64,000 nucleotides of DNA from Liolophura sinensis (lineage: Eukaryota > Mollusca > Polyplacophora > Chitonida > Chitonidae): assembly GCF_032854445.1 (NCBI RefSeq), contig NC_088300.1, positions 56,020,984 through 56,084,983 on the forward strand, in the 5' to 3' direction. A program made the position numbers and the translations under genes. Numbering within the stretch: the first letter of the stretch is position 1; each line of letters begins with the position of its first letter. Shown one piece after another: positions 1-12,692 of the stretch. The notes beneath the pieces are model-generated. The model had not been told where the DNA came from. It ran no database searches and was given only the letters and a program-made list of their open reading frames with translations.

Positions 1-707
1 CTTTATCTTGATAACAAATTATTGGAATATATTTTGTAGGGTCACGTGGTATATAGTGACGATTTCTTTGGTTAAAATTCATAGTGTAGTTTAAGAAATA
101 TATTTTATCCCAACCACCCCTCCCGCATTTGGAGAAGGGCAATTCTGTCATTTATAACAGGATATTAGAGCTTTATACCTCCGACGACGTAAAAGATGTT
201 AGAAACTGATACATGATCAAATGATACATGATTTTCAGGGGCAATATCAGACTCAGTGAAAACCTTTTATTTTTTTCAGTCTAATAGTTCCTTTGAAGAA
301 ATTGTCCACAGAGTTTCTAGAGATGGAATTGACTCACTTTGGAATATCCGACGTCATCCAAAAAATGGATTACGCAAGATTTTCCGAAAAGCCAAACATT
401 TTTAACTTGAAGTAACAAAAAAAACATTTTCAAGATTTTGACTCGAAGTGAAGCACAAGCTCCTACAAGTGGGATAACCCCAAGTTGTCTGTTCGCCGGT
501 ATGCTTGTAGCTGGTCGCGCGTTATACTGTTGACGTGATCACCAGTGAAAAACTGCCTGCAAACGATGTGATTGGAATTCTACGGAGACGTTAGAGTTGG
601 GTAGAGAAGGGATTAGGTGCCAGGGAGTTGGTGATAGCGGCTTGTGTTAGGATGCCCGGCCTGTCATCCACCAGCGCTATCTGTGGGCCAGCATCCTCCG
701 GTTCGGC
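1..707. other. Low-copy DNA, no gene seen
   Basis: AT-rich non-coding sequence. Apart from the candidate terminal exon just to the right, whose 3' untranslated part would lie here, I see no convincing exon, RNA gene or repeat. Confidence 0.4.
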
Positions 708-808
708 CTACCGGCCAGGGAACCCGTCCAAATTACGACTCAAAGAGGCTCTCTTTGGTCGTAGGCTCACGCGATCCTTAGATGACGATGTTTGTCGCTT
801 TCGTCGAC
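708..808 (-). CDS. Candidate terminal coding exon, basic C-tail, function unknown
   Basis: On the minus strand a textbook acceptor (a T-rich tract ending in ttttcag, at 809-825) precedes an open frame of about 33 residues that ends at a TAG at 710-708. The frame reads RRKRQTSSSKDRVSLRPKRA and then a short Ser/Asn/Gly-rich end. It is dominated by Arg, Lys and Ser, which would suit a cytoplasmic or nuclear basic tail. The other two frames close after 9-13 codons. No upstream partner exon can be assigned with confidence. It could be the last exon of a minus-strand gene whose body lies at higher coordinates, or a chance frame behind a decoy acceptor. No family is recognised. Confidence 0.3.
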
Positions 809-1569
809 CTGAAAACAGAGAACAAAACAGTTAACATGTAAAGAGTTCTAACACCTTAACAGCATGATGGCGGTGCTTGATGCTTGAAAACACGAAAAAG
901 CAGAAAACTATAAATGAATAGCCTTCTAAAACCTTAACGGTACCTTGGTTCACAAAGAGCTCTGATATGATACATAGGAATATTGTATTTATTCCCTGCT
1001 GTCACTGTTTGTGGGGCGACCGCAGTGACAACAATCGGTCGACGACGTTCACGTTTCCATTTGCGCAGTCAAACGCTCGTTGAAGGCCACTTGTCTTCTA
1101 TCATACAACTTAGTGTGCACTTCTGTCCGTCATATGTGGGAAAGTTCGTCATCTACTTGCGAAATGTCAGTGGTTTACATCGTTCACTACAATTTCCTCC
1201 TCTGATACACCTGACCACCGTCATATATGTTAAACAACAGTGAAATACATAAATACATTCATGTATATATTGCTTTACGCCATATACTACATATGTATAT
1301 GGTTCATCATGTATAACAGTGCTATAAGGTAGCCATCAGGTGCCGGATAAAACCATTCGCTGGAGATGAAAGGTACACCACAAGATAGGCCAACATCCAT
1401 GGAATTATTATGTATTAAAAATACATCAGTATTAGATTTGTTTACATATTCATGATGTTTAAGGTTGACAAGCTTTGCTAAGGCTGCAATTTACGACTTG
1501 CCAGAACAAATTTACATGGTTCATAAGTTTTCCGATTTACAGTATTTTATTTTTCGTATTTTGAAGCAG
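809..1569. other. Low-copy DNA, no gene seen
   Basis: Non-coding AT-rich sequence. Short open frames here have no splice sites or recognisable motifs. Confidence 0.35.
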
Positions 1570-1765
1570 TAACTGCAAATCCGGGCATCACAACGTCATT
1601 ATCGGTGAAAACTGCGTTACATCGAAGAGGGCTCAAGTCGGCTACACTAAACTGGACAAGTCTGAAGCAGCCTGGAAAAATTACGTTCTGAGGAATGAAG
1701 ACTATGAACAATATCCGGCACAGAGATATCTTAAGGAAATGACGAGGCCTTTTCCATATCAATAT
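1570..1765 (+). CDS. Candidate internal exon of an unrecognised protein
   Basis: A 196-bp plus-strand segment is flanked by a T-rich acceptor ending gaagcag and a donor gtgagg. It is open through 65 codons in one frame, entering with one base of a split codon and leaving at phase 0. The residues look like real protein: two cysteines near the start (NCKSGHH, GENC), then GYTKLDKSEAAWKNYVLRNE and a Tyr/Pro-rich end finishing EMTRPFPYQY. The composition (D, E, K, W and Y with few runs) is unlike a translated repeat. I do not recognise the family. No neighbouring exon was found on this strand, so the gene would have long introns or run outside what I can detect. An acceptor three bases upstream (after aag) is also possible. 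Confidence 0.45.
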
Positions 1766-4320
1766 GTGAGGATAATCCTTCTGGTTGTCGATAAGAGCTG
1801 CACTCAGTTATTTATGAGATTGTAATCTGTTAATATGGAAAAATGTATCCGTGAGCTTATTGGGTTCATAAGAGTTGAGGGCTGGGTTCCCTCCACAGAC
1901 GACACGGCCATAATACATTGTAAACGGATAGGGGAAAAAAACAGACGCAACAAAAGTGATTTAATATTGCGAAAATGGTCTGGTGTATTTCAAACAAATT
2001 CAAAATGAGATTTGTATGAAAAAATAAGTCCCCAGGGAAAGAATAGAAACATGGTTATATGAGGAAACTGTTAGCGGGGCATGGCTTATGAACACAGATT
2101 GCTTGTGGCAAGTGCACCCTGTTTTCACTGACATAGGTAATGATTGTCCCCAAGTCCCAAAGCTTCATACATTGCAGGGTAAAGTATGCTGTAAATTGTT
2201 AACACGTCACATGGGGCGAGAGTGTATCTTAAAAAATATTAGGCTAAAAAGCACATATAACATTGAACAATACCTCAAGGTGTTGTATAAACACATCAGG
2301 TGGAGTTGCTGCAGACATTTATTATAATATGGAGATCAATAGATTCTGACTTTTATATGAGTTGGAATATACGACAAATATCTTTGGAATGAAACCCATT
2401 TCACTGAGGTCATTCCAAAGCTCTCTCCGGCAGATTGTTTTCTACCCCATCAAAGCCACCCACAAATTGTTCCGTCCAACCACTAAATCCTAACTCAACA
2501 ACTCAACACTGCACGACAAATCCCTTCCCATCATTCAGGCTATCCCGCACCATCCGCCAAAAGCGCCTTGTTGTAGGCGCCCACGCTGATATGATATCTT
2601 AATCTTTAGGATACCAGTGTAATTGAAAAGAAATTTATTTTCTGTCCACAACAAGCCTATATTGATTGCCTGATCTTCGGGAAGTGAAGAATGTACGGTG
2701 TCCGGTCACGTGACTGCAATTCTGGAATTGCCCTTTAGGGAATATCTGTATCAGGTGTTTTCGTGAATATGACTGGGAATGGAAAAGCCACATTTGTCCA
2801 TTCCTGATCGGTGCTAGTCTTACAAACTTTTAGCCAGCTTATTCACATTCTAATCGAAAGGTTAACGTATCAAATGAACAGTGACTTTTAATAGTTTTCC
2901 AAAACGGTCGCCCTTTTCTCGTATAAGCCAACAAAGAGTCCTAAATGAAGTCTCACCCATAAAACTGACGGCCAAAGCGTTGTGAAAACCCATGGCCTAC
3001 ATGGTGGCTTATGTAATACCCTTCTTTTACGTATAACTTTCTTTAACTCAAAAAATGACACGTTCTCGTGACTGAGAAAGAAAAATTTCATTCTAAGATG
3101 TAGATTAATTTGTTATCCATGAACATTAAGAACAAAAAACATTCTCCAAAGCCACCTCCTCGTTCCAGATAAAAGTGCAGCTCTGACCCAAACCATCACA
3201 CAAGCTGTGATTGGTAAAATAATTAGCGAAACACAGCAAAGGATGATTGTGTGTGCAAAAAGAAAAAAAAATTTAAAATTACTTCTAAATAAAAGTTTAT
3301 GTAGAAGAACTATTTTTAGACTCCGACTGTGCTAATTGGTACGTACTCAGTACCATCGACCAGCAGGACGAATAGTCTTTCCAAAAAATTGAATTCCGCA
3401 TTTTTCTTGTCTGACAACCATGCGGTGTTGGATGTTTCACTCAAAGCATTGGTTTTACAGGAATGAATCCGCGAGAAGAAACCAAAGGCTGTTTGCTTTA
3501 GTAAAAATTTCGTTGCCATACTGTGTCTTTATCGTTTTGAGAGAGCGGAATGTGACGCTGTTATAAACTGTGCTATGCTCAGGAACAAAGGCAGGTGTGT
3601 TGGGGGATCAAAACATGAATTGGACAGAGCATTTCGCCAAATTTCGGCTTCATCGTCATCGTATAAGTGTAAACATTCTAAAGTATGGCAGTAAACTATA
3701 AGCAAAAAAATACATCAGTACATTTTTCGTTTGTACGCATGTACTGAAATGTTATGGAGGATAATTACCTGAACATTACACTTAAAACCATGTCTCTTAT
3801 TATCAGCAACCATATTTATGTTAGTTGATAGCGGCCTTCAGGAAAGCGACCTTGGCGACTTCGGCGGGGCTGGGGAGGTAGTAGTTAAAAAAACCGCCCT
3901 CATTTCTCTGTGAAACACATGGATAAGCGTTCCCCGCGCCTTAATTCCGCGCTCTTCGCGCCTTCCACGGATGTAGTTCCAACTTAACAGGCTTTCTGTG
4001 AATATTACATGTATGTTAATACATGGCAAAGACTTGTATGATAAAATAAATGCTTTCGAGTATATTGCTGGACGGGCTTGTCCAAGGAAGCATAGTTACA
4101 ATCATCACAACTACTCAACTACTTAACTACTTATGATGTTAACACAAGATGCACTATGTTCATGTATAAATGTGGCCGCCGTGATACAGGAGAATGATTC
4201 TTATGCACCCACTGAAGTAATTCGAAAAAGTAATCCGAATAAGGGCTTCGCTCCAAGCACAATTATCAGAGAACCTTTTGGATGTCAAGATGTTTGTTTC
4301 TCAAATATTTTCACCTTAAT
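1766..4320. other. Low-copy DNA, only chance-length frames
   Basis: About 2.5 kb with several open frames of 60-80 codons on both strands (for example minus 3519-3316 and minus 4029-3838). None has recognisable motifs or a convincing splice context. No repeat identified. Confidence 0.35.
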
Positions 4321-4674
4321 ATCAATGTATTGAGTGAGTGAGTGAGTGCTTGGGGTTTAACGTCGTACTCAACAATTTTCCAGTCATATGACGACGAAGG
4401 AATCCTTAGGGTGCATGTACGTGAAACGTGCCTCCTTGTTGCAGGACGGATTTCCACCGCTCTTTTATTTAGTGCTGCTTCACTGAGACGACTTACCGAA
4501 GGCAAGTAAGCCGCCCCGCCCGAGCCATTATACTGATACGGGTCAACCAGTCGTTGCACTATCCCCTTCATGCCGAACGCCAAGCGAGGAAGTTACAACT
4601 TCCTCTTTTAAAGTCTTAGGTGTGACTCGATCAAGGATTGATCCTGGATCTACCGGTCCTGATCAATGTATTGA
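4321..4674 (-). mobile_element. tRNA-derived SINE, family 2, 5'-truncated, with 13-bp target-site duplication
   Basis: The body (4334-4661) begins on the plus strand with GTGAGTGAGTGAGTG, then tttaacgtcgtactcaacaa. Read on the minus strand this is the element's 3' end, TTGAGTACGACGTTAAA plus a (CACT)n tail. The 13-bp direct repeat ATCAATGTATTGA flanks it exactly at 4321-4333 and 4662-4674, so this is a retrotransposed insertion. Compared with the copy at 31163-31495, the tRNA-like head is missing at the right end, so this copy is 5'-truncated, as expected of target-primed reverse transcription. It moves with enzymes supplied by a LINE and codes for nothing itself. The 90-codon minus frame inside it is a by-product. 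Confidence 0.9.
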
Positions 4675-5184
4675 AGCATTACAAATAAAATCAAATAGCT
4701 CCTGTCTTTAGTCAAGTCATTATCATGTCTACTTACTACCGACAACATTACTGCCTCTTTTCTGAGTTTTTTAGCGCTAAATTTTCGAACAAACCACTAA
4801 AATCTACTTTCCAAATGCTATCCACTATACTAATAAGTTTGGGATCCAGATATACACTTCAACCATCTTTATCAATATTATGACACATGAACGATTGAAG
4901 AGTTCACAAAAGATCTGGCATTTCTGTAGAATAGCTGTCCAAACAGTTGTCCGAATTGTTTGCGCTGCAGCAAAAGAAGATTAAATGCACAAATTCTTAC
5001 ACACACATTATGGATTGTGTGGATTTTCATGGAACTGTTGGGATAGCACGGCTTCGTCCTCATTTATAATCAAGTCAAACGTTTGTCCCCACAGAATCTT
5101 AATTTGGTGAAGTTCGGTATTTTAATAAAGAATTGCATTTTTTCTGGTGGCGTGGTTTATGGGCGAAGAAAGGCAATCTGACCC

Positions 5185-5390
5185 CACATACCTAATAAAC
5201 CTCCTGACAAGAGCTGAATTTAAGTGCACGTACCTGACAGACCTCCTGACATCAGAATTCAAGTACACATACCTGATAAAACTTCTGACAGCAGAAGCTC
5301 AAATCAAGTACACGTACGTGACAAACTTTCTGACAACAAGCCTGAATTCAAGTACACGTACGTGAAAAACCTTCTGACAGCAGGGGCTGA
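5185..5390 (+). repeat. Short minisatellite, about 4.5 units of 39-45 bp
   Basis: Units begin cctgacagacctcctgacat and end agtacacgta. The first four are about 42, 39, 45 and 44 bp. Three of the four lengths are multiples of three, so a plus-strand frame stays open and encodes a repeated 13-15-residue motif of the form YLxxLLTxEFKYT. There is no evidence of a surrounding gene. A decayed repeat protein exon or a plain minisatellite are both possible. Confidence 0.6.
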
Positions 5391-8300
5391 ATGTATACTG
5401 CGTTTTCTTGTCCTACAGCTCAAGTGACCCCCATGGGCGATAGTTTAGAACCGCCGATGGTGAACAGTGCATGCATTACTAGTATTCCAGACTCTGTGTC
5501 CGTGTCAGCGTGTGCCCTACAGAATCATGCCATACTAGAGTATAATTCCCAATACAGGCATGTCTGCGAGTTGATTGTAAATGGCGACCCTTCACCGCAG
5601 AGGTCAATAATCGTGGCCATAACACGTCCCACGGAACGTCTGCCTATGAGGATATAAAATACCATTTACCTCTCATCGGTACAAAACTCAGCTCTGATGA
5701 CAATCCGTGTTTTCATAAACCCAATATCACCTGTGATTATACCAGGCGCCAATTATACAAAATATTTCCTAAGTGTGTGTGTTTCGTGAAGAGCACCCTT
5801 CTTCTCAGCATCACCCCTTCAACAACACCGTATTCAGAAGTGCCCTCTCCCACAACAATCAGCTCTATATTATCTTCTAGTGGTGAAATGTTTCCCTAAC
5901 TGTACGTTCTAGCACGTTCTAGCGGTTGGGACAAGTTCCGAAAAAGAGACAAAAATAATGGTGGACTGATGAAACTACGACCATGTTGTGTTTGCATACA
6001 TCTATACCAGGATGAAAATAAATTCAGCATCAGATAATGACAATACTTCCTTAATATTTACCTAGTTTTTGTTATATCGTCTTTAGACACGGATGCCTGT
6101 TTTGTTATACTGAGAAAACACTGGTCATCCACAGGGCCTTGAAATGTTACCTTAGCTTGGATGTGCCGTTTCAACCGTGAGACTCAATGAAAAATTCTGT
6201 ACATTCATCCTTTCCTGCTCCCTCTCCTGATTAATTCTTCTGTTATCTTTCGTCCTTCATTGTGGTTATCCGGGATTAAATTCGGTCAGAGCTTAGTTTG
6301 ATTCCTTCACTGAAGTGAAGTGTATTATGAAGTTATTCATCGTCCACCTGATCGTCCTTTACTACCCCACCCCACTCTACCCTGACAACCACTTTCTACC
6401 AAATAATAACACCCTCATTAGCACAACCTTTCCGCAGCTCTCCACTCTCACAGTTGTAAAGGAAGCGTGCTATTCACAAGGACAAACAAAGAGTAAATTC
6501 TTTTCCAATTGCCGGCAACATGTGCAAAGCGTATGTGAGGAAATTGAGTTTACTCGATTCATTAGCCTCTTGGGAGGAGCTCTGATCAGTACGTATGAGA
6601 GCGACCATCCTTTCTCTAGCGGAGAACGTATGTGGCGTGTGTTCCGTCAACACCCCCCCCCCTCCCCCCCCCCTCCCGCCGACCATCACCACCAACTCCC
6701 CGTATTATCTCCCAAAATACCGGACATATAATCTCACCACAATCGACTTTAGATCTTATTCTTGTACGATGCAGTCTTTTGTGTTGAAGGCCTTTTTGTT
6801 GAGACAAATAACTCCTAACTTCTAAGGCATGTTATGAAAGAAACTGTCCATTACCTCGAGTTCAGAAAAACGTCTCTCATCATTTTTTTAACTAACTTAC
6901 TTTTTGCTTTATAGCCATTACTTGAATGCCCTTAAAGAGGTCACTTGTCCAGGTATCTAGCTGGGCTGAACGTGAATGGCGTTTTGTTTGGTTCTGCTGG
7001 CCTCTGTGTCAAACCCAAGACAATTACCCAGAAGCCTTTTCTTGGTGCTCTGACCTAAGATGTGAAGTTTATTGCGAACTTTTATTAAGGAGTCTATAGT
7101 GATCGCATCAGAGACGGACTCCAGAGAAATCTAAGAGTAAAGTGTTCCTGTGGGTAAGGCCTCGTCGTCAACAACAGTATGTAAGTTCGGAGGATATGTT
7201 GGGGGTTTGTTGGAGGCCTCGAGAGGACAGCTTTCCCTGAGGGTACTCTTTGTATAATTAGAATTAGAAATTGGGCCTCCCTCAAAGCCGCATTACTATC
7301 TGTGTCCGTCAATTATCAAAACCTCATTACCAGCTAATGAATTATCACAGTGCTCTCTATGCGCGAAGGTGAGAGTCTCTTGGGAACACATCCAGTTGTC
7401 AGTTAATTAACAGAATCAATTCAACAAAGCTCGCGTTAGTATTGTTACAACCTATCTTACTTGATGTCAAATGTACAGACAGATATGACCTTTTACTACA
7501 AGTACATCTGATGAAGTATGCAATTGGGACACATTAACAAATATACGTATTCATTAAATGAACTTTAAAATACATTATAAAAAATGTGCCCTTAACCAGT
7601 AATCGAACAAGAAGAAAATGACACTAAATTTCATTAAGCAATGTTTGTTTTTTTGCCCTATATTTGAAAATATCAGTAATAAAGTGGTATTATTCTACAC
7701 GAGTAACCTCGTGCAAAGTTTATGATATGCTGACACTGTCAGGAAAAAATTCATTGTCGTCAAGTGTCATTTGTTAATTGTGATGTCCAACGTACACTTT
7801 TGAAACTGGTTTAACAAAATAGCACAAGGGATTTGAATGGCTTTTAGTTAATTAAAACCATAATCCTAATTGCCTTCCAAAACGATAGTAGAATGACCCT
7901 GTTTCAATGATGAAACAACAGCGTTTCATCGATACTAAACATTTATGTTTTCAGTGATTTACTTAAAAGGAGTATCATACATTCTCCAAGTTGCAAACAA
8001 TCACTGTCAGAAGAAAAAAAGAGACTAACACAAGCCATAAGGTTAGTTAAGATGTCAAATATCGCCTGGGATCAAACTTGTTCATGCACAAGTATGTCTA
8101 GTTTCGTTCGGCTCAACGAACGATGTAGGAAATTCTTAAACTGATATATATTTCCGTTAACCAAATGACCATAAGTAACAATTAAGACAGTCAACTGAGT
8201 TGGGCGGAAATGAGCATTTGTTACTATTCTGTGGGGAATAAAAGACACTAGCACAATTCTTCAAAAACTATCCGCGACTAAATGGACTAACAGGAAAACC

Positions 8301-9376
8301 CGTTAAATCATGAGTGTGCTATAGCGCAATAAATCCGGCTGTCAGACCCGTATTATGACGTGGGGACGGACTGGGGGTAGAGTGAAGGCCATCAGCCTTC
8401 TTGAGTAGACCGCTGAAGTGAACAGAGCTAGACGAACATCGATCCCAACGCGCCTTCCATGCCACTTCATCTCGCTCCGATTGCTGTCACAGGATGCAAA
8501 AGGTAGAGTCTATAAAACAAAAGGCTCGGTTCACCATCGGCTTTTGCCCAGACAAAACGATTTCAATTAGAGGCATTTTCACATGGCTGCCTTAATGCGA
8601 TAGTGCAATGGCAGCGGTCTCGTGTAATTGGGGTCGCCATCACTCAACGGTCAATGGGCTGACCACTGCCTCTACCAGCCCCTGTCCACTTCTTCTTTCC
8701 CAAACACACGCCACAAGCTTTGATCTTCCCGCGCACCAAGGCCCAGGTGCAATCCACCGAAAAAATCGCGGAAAGCGTTGGCCTTTCTCCCACGAAACGG
8801 TGCTTATGAACTATTGCTTTTTGAGTTGCTGTTGTTCTTCAGATGGAGTAAAAACCTGAACACAAAAGAACTAGGTCTTTTAAAATAACCCATGATTTAT
8901 AAAAATGTGATCACTACACGGTTACTGACTGCCAGTATACCTGTCTTGAACCATGTCATCGCCTGTTGACCACATTAGATAAACCATCATTATTCATTCA
9001 TTTCCGGGAGATTCACGGTCCAGTTGGACGATTTAGGTCTATCATATTGCTTACGCACAGCTAAAATAGCATGCAAAACCATGCCTGATTATATATATTA
9101 TCACCTTAGCAAAGAAATGCTCCCGTTGTTGAACTGCTCTCCCATATACTACCAACAAATGTACTTGATTTTTCCCTTCCTAGAGAAAATGTGAAGTTCA
9201 AATGCACAGTATGCAGCAAATATAATCTTTGTTTCTGTTTAATTTGCAGTAATCTGACAATAGTTGGATCGGAATCAAAGTTTGCAAAGAGCATTTATGC
9301 CCCTGTATTTGATTTATATCCCAGGGTTCAGTTAAAGTCTTGAGCTGTCTTTCTGAAATTATAGTACTGTTTCTAT
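5391..9376. other. Low-copy DNA, no gene seen
   Basis: About 4 kb of unassigned sequence. It contains a C-rich run (6653-6680, listed separately) and a TATA-like tataaaa near 8511-8520 with no following gene. Open frames of 60-140 codons occur but lack motifs, and the longest (6315-6731) runs through the low-complexity C tract. Confidence 0.3.
6653..6680 (-). other. G-quadruplex-capable run (C10-T-C10-T-CCC on plus)
   Basis: The plus strand has two runs of ten C and one of three C separated by single T. The minus strand is therefore two G10 runs and a GGG with one-base loops, ample for an intramolecular G-quadruplex. Simple-sequence slippage is the likely origin. Confidence 0.7.
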
Positions 9377-9499
9377 TTAAGACGTAAATCCAAATGGGAA
9401 ATTAACAAGCCTTTTGTGTTCAGCCGTGTAAAATATTGATGTTGTGTCGAGGGATCTGCCGCCAGTCGCCATTTTATGGCTATGTAACCTAACACTACA

Positions 9500-9726
9500 G
9501 AGTGGAACAAATGAAATTAACAAGTGAGGTAAATGATGAGATAACCGATTTGTACGGATTTTTTGCCATCTCTCGGGATATGCATTCTTATGTATCCATT
9601 TTTCTTTCACCGGATATTTCTGTTCACGGCCCTCCTGTTTTAAAAGGGCAATTTTTCTTAAGCGGATAAGCCGCATTCCATGTGTAACAGGATCTTGATA
9701 AAATACATTCACACGTTCGGACAGGT
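9500..9726 (-). CDS. Candidate third exon of a secreted-precursor gene
   Basis: On the minus strand an acceptor (gcaatattttacaacag) lies at 9727-9743 and the exon would start at 9726. Entering with two bases of a split codon, it completes a GAC with the last base of the 11483-11320 exon and then reads LSERVNVFYQDPVTHGMRLI, followed by a Lys/Arg-rich stretch (RLRKIALLKQEGREQKYP). The frame stays open well beyond, so the exon end is uncertain. A donor-like gtgaaag occurs after the YP codons near 9606, and the start coordinate given here is nominal. In another frame the same segment is Cys-rich and also open for over 30 codons, so frame choice rests on phase matching. No domain is recognised. 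Confidence 0.3.
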
Positions 9727-9745
9727 CTGTTGTAAAATATTGCAC

Positions 9746-11319
9746 AAGTCAGTGTGGACGGACGCCTGTATTTCCGCCCAGTAATCTATAACTAATTATT
9801 TTTATACTTGTAAGACTTATCCCCCCAGGTGCAGCGTAACAGATCACCTTGGAAATCGCTCTACCCATACGTAATCGGCAGATCATCTTCACACTCTTTT
9901 TCTCACCGTTGACCTAATGCCTCCGTGGAAAGGTGCCACATTTCCACTGAGTATGTATAAGGCTGTTTCTCGTTCTAGATAATTTCATATTTTCATTAAA
10001 AAAGGTTGAAACGTGATAAAATTCCTAATTCACACAACGATGGGTTCTTTTTGTGATGAGGCAATCAAACGTTAAGACCTTTATCAATACCAGCCAGCCT
10101 CATCGACTCCGATACACAAATGTACGACAGATAAATTGTAATTTTGATGTTTAAAAGGCTGTCACTATAACCAACTTAGCACTAATCTTTAACGTCATTA
10201 GAAACACCCAATAGCCGATGACACCACGACTGAAGTTTATGAAACTCCTGAGTCAGTCTACTACCGCACTTTTAATCTAAATGTCAGACAAATTTGGTCA
10301 CACTCTTGTCCAAGATTTGAGCTATAGATGGTCAAGCAAACTGTCGTGTTAGATATTTGCCCTCCAGCTGATTAACACACGGTAAGACGGAATCAGAGAA
10401 GAATAGATTGTAGTACGGCGGGCTGTATGAGTAACTATTGGCAGACTTCATTACAGTCTCTCTCAATATGGCCGTTATCGAGACGCAGAAAGCTACCTCA
10501 GGTGTTTATTGAGTAACTGCTCCAGGAAGGCATGCCTCAATCACTCATGCGGGTAACAAGACGGGAAAAGAAAGCTCAGCAATCAGAACAGTTGTATCAA
10601 TCATATCATATCTTCCGTGTAAAGTTTCCCAGGAGAAATGTGGATGATAATTTTACAGCTGTATCAGACGTTGTTATTTAGTACGTAAGATCATTTCATC
10701 CGTCGATCTCCCTGTTCATTGAATGTTTGTGCTATGCGGATTCCCTAGTGATGCGAGTTAGTTTGGCCTAATACGGCGTATCAAGAAGCAAAACTGCAAT
10801 AAATCAACACCCTTACTCATTAAGAGCAACAACAGAGAAATTCCTACAGGAACATCCCGGCTCCATACAGGGTCCAAATTCAATTTTATGCAAAAGTAAA
10901 TGATGTGAACGTTTTGCCTATAACCAAATGTCCGGATGTGATTTTAGTTTTTGTTCTTCATAGCTACCAGATAGAGTTGCGCCGGTTCATGGCTCTTCAA
11001 CATAGGCCAGAAAGTTTGATAATATGTGAATGAAGCTGCTCCATAGGCCTGCCAACCGTGTTTCCCAGTATATAATGTTAATAAAAAAGCTGTATTGATA
11101 TATGTAGTAATAATTTATTTTTTAAAATCTCAAGTGCATGAGACTAATCACCTAACCAGCACTTCACATCGCCAAGAAACAAGACCAAGTTCTGTTTAGG
11201 AAGTAAAAAGTAACGTTAACATTAAAAGACCAATACGGTCTGGAAAGCAACGTTAAGCTCAAAGCAAACCCGAAAATACATGTGAAGATACGGTTGCACG
11301 GAAGAGCGATTGTACTCAC
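9746..11319. other. Possible intron, otherwise empty
   Basis: About 1.6 kb of AT-rich sequence with no open frame or repeat of note. It would be the intron between the second and third candidate exons of the minus-strand precursor gene. Confidence 0.3.
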
Positions 11320-11483
11320 CAGGTGAACAGCGGGGGTCGTTCACGCAGTTATGCATGTAATCCACCATCATTCTCTGAAGAGTTCTTTGTGCAGCTATAG
11401 AGGACAAGTGAGAATACGTGCAAGGCAGGCCCAAATGGCACCCACGTTTCTGTAAAGACGTCAAAAGTTCCAAATAGCTGGGT
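11320..11483 (-). CDS. Candidate second exon: prohormone cleavage site and C-x5-C peptide
   Basis: The 164-bp exon has a strong acceptor (tttcgtctcattacag, minus strand, just above 11483) and a near-consensus donor (G|gtgagt at 11319-11314). It enters with one base of a split codon, matching the phase-2 end of the 12847-12693 exon, and leaves at phase 1. The frame starts PSYLELLTSLQ, then the dibasic pair KR, then GCHLGLPCTYSHLSSIAAQR, continuing TLQRMMVDYMHN and CVNDPRCSP. So a Lys-Arg site is followed by a seven-residue C-x5-C ring, a probable amphipathic helix and a second C-x5-C. The first part matches the layout of calcitonin/CGRP/amylin peptides (ring of seven at the N-terminus, then helix). 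The second cysteine pair and the lack of a visible Gly-Lys-Arg amidation site do not fit that family. An alternative frame is open for about 44 codons. Identity is inference only. Confidence 0.4.
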
Positions 11484-12692
11484 CTGTAATGAGACGAAAT
11501 AAGATACAAAAAGTGTCAATCATGCTGCATCTCTATAAACACCTGGGTCTAAACCTGATGACAATTTTAGAGAGCAGCATTTTTTGTCACTTAGCACAAA
11601 TAAAGGCGATGAAGTGTTTGTATCAAAGTAGTGACAGATTACCTGAACACAGGTCACGTGTCATTTGAATGTTATCACGCGCAATAGCTATTATCACTGC
11701 GTAGACCAACGAACAACTGGAAACTACACAGACAGCCTGAATGTTTCCTTGAGAACATTTAACATTTCAGCTAGATACATGCTGCTCATGAAAGGTGTTT
11801 TCTATCAGAAAGAAAACACGCCCACCTGGAAATATTACCACTTCTCTGACTCTCTGACCATTCTGCACAAATTAAATGTTAAAAGAAAAGACACAGCTTG
11901 GACCAAATTTGTGTATGTGTCGAAATAGTATCCCACATAAATTTTAAAAAGCATGACTTTCGATTTTAAGATGTTGCATAAAAGAGATATCGCATTTCAA
12001 AATAAACAAAACTTCGCCCATTGACGTATTGGAAAGCGCTGCCATCTTATCATTTTTATCCACTCAGTCGCCAGAGATTTCTGTAACTCGCAAAAGCAGC
12101 TGTTTCTCATGACGAGCCCTGTTTTCGTAGAGGTATATGAGCTTTGGCTACGAAAGACGTGACATCATGTTTCGTGTTTCTCTAATAGGGCGGATCAAAT
12201 GACCCCCTTCTGTAAGCCATTTCAAACTTAAATCAGAAGTTTAAATACACTTATAGAGCTTCTTATTGTATCACAAAACTTAGAATTTTGACCACCATTT
12301 AAATATTATCTTAAACCGAATGCATTAAAATTGTAACTCTCAGTACTGAAATAGTTAGCATTGTTTGATACAAATTTTGATACAAATCGGAAATGGCTTT
12401 GTCGAATCGGCACCTAACCACCACCCGATCCAAAAGACCAGAAGCGATACAAGTACCAGTACTCAGCTTTCGACCTATCTCTGTCAACAGTATGCAGTGA
12501 TTCCTGCTCCATTTCATTAAAATTTTGTCCATAGTAAGGCTAATCTAAGATATCGTGTGGACACAATAACAGCAAAGGTTATTTCTTCCTAGAAATGCGC
12601 GGTGAATATCTTAGTTATTTATAGTATCTCTGACGAATCTCTGAGTCTTCCAAACAGTTCTTAATGATTAAACGATAATCATGGTTTCTCAC

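Noticed and set aside
6315-6731. 138-codon open frame on the plus strand
   Set aside because: It runs into the C10-T-C10 tract as poly-Pro/Ser/His, has no motif, and overlapping frames on both strands are equally open. Low-complexity artefact.
8500-8860. TATA-like box and 83-codon plus frame as a gene start
   Set aside because: The frame has no motif and ends without a donor, and a TATA-like string alone is common in this base composition.
9377-9745. Whole 122-codon minus frame as one protein
   Set aside because: It starts at a GTG with a stop just upstream. Only the part behind the acceptor at 9727 is exon-like, and the 3' portion looks intronic.
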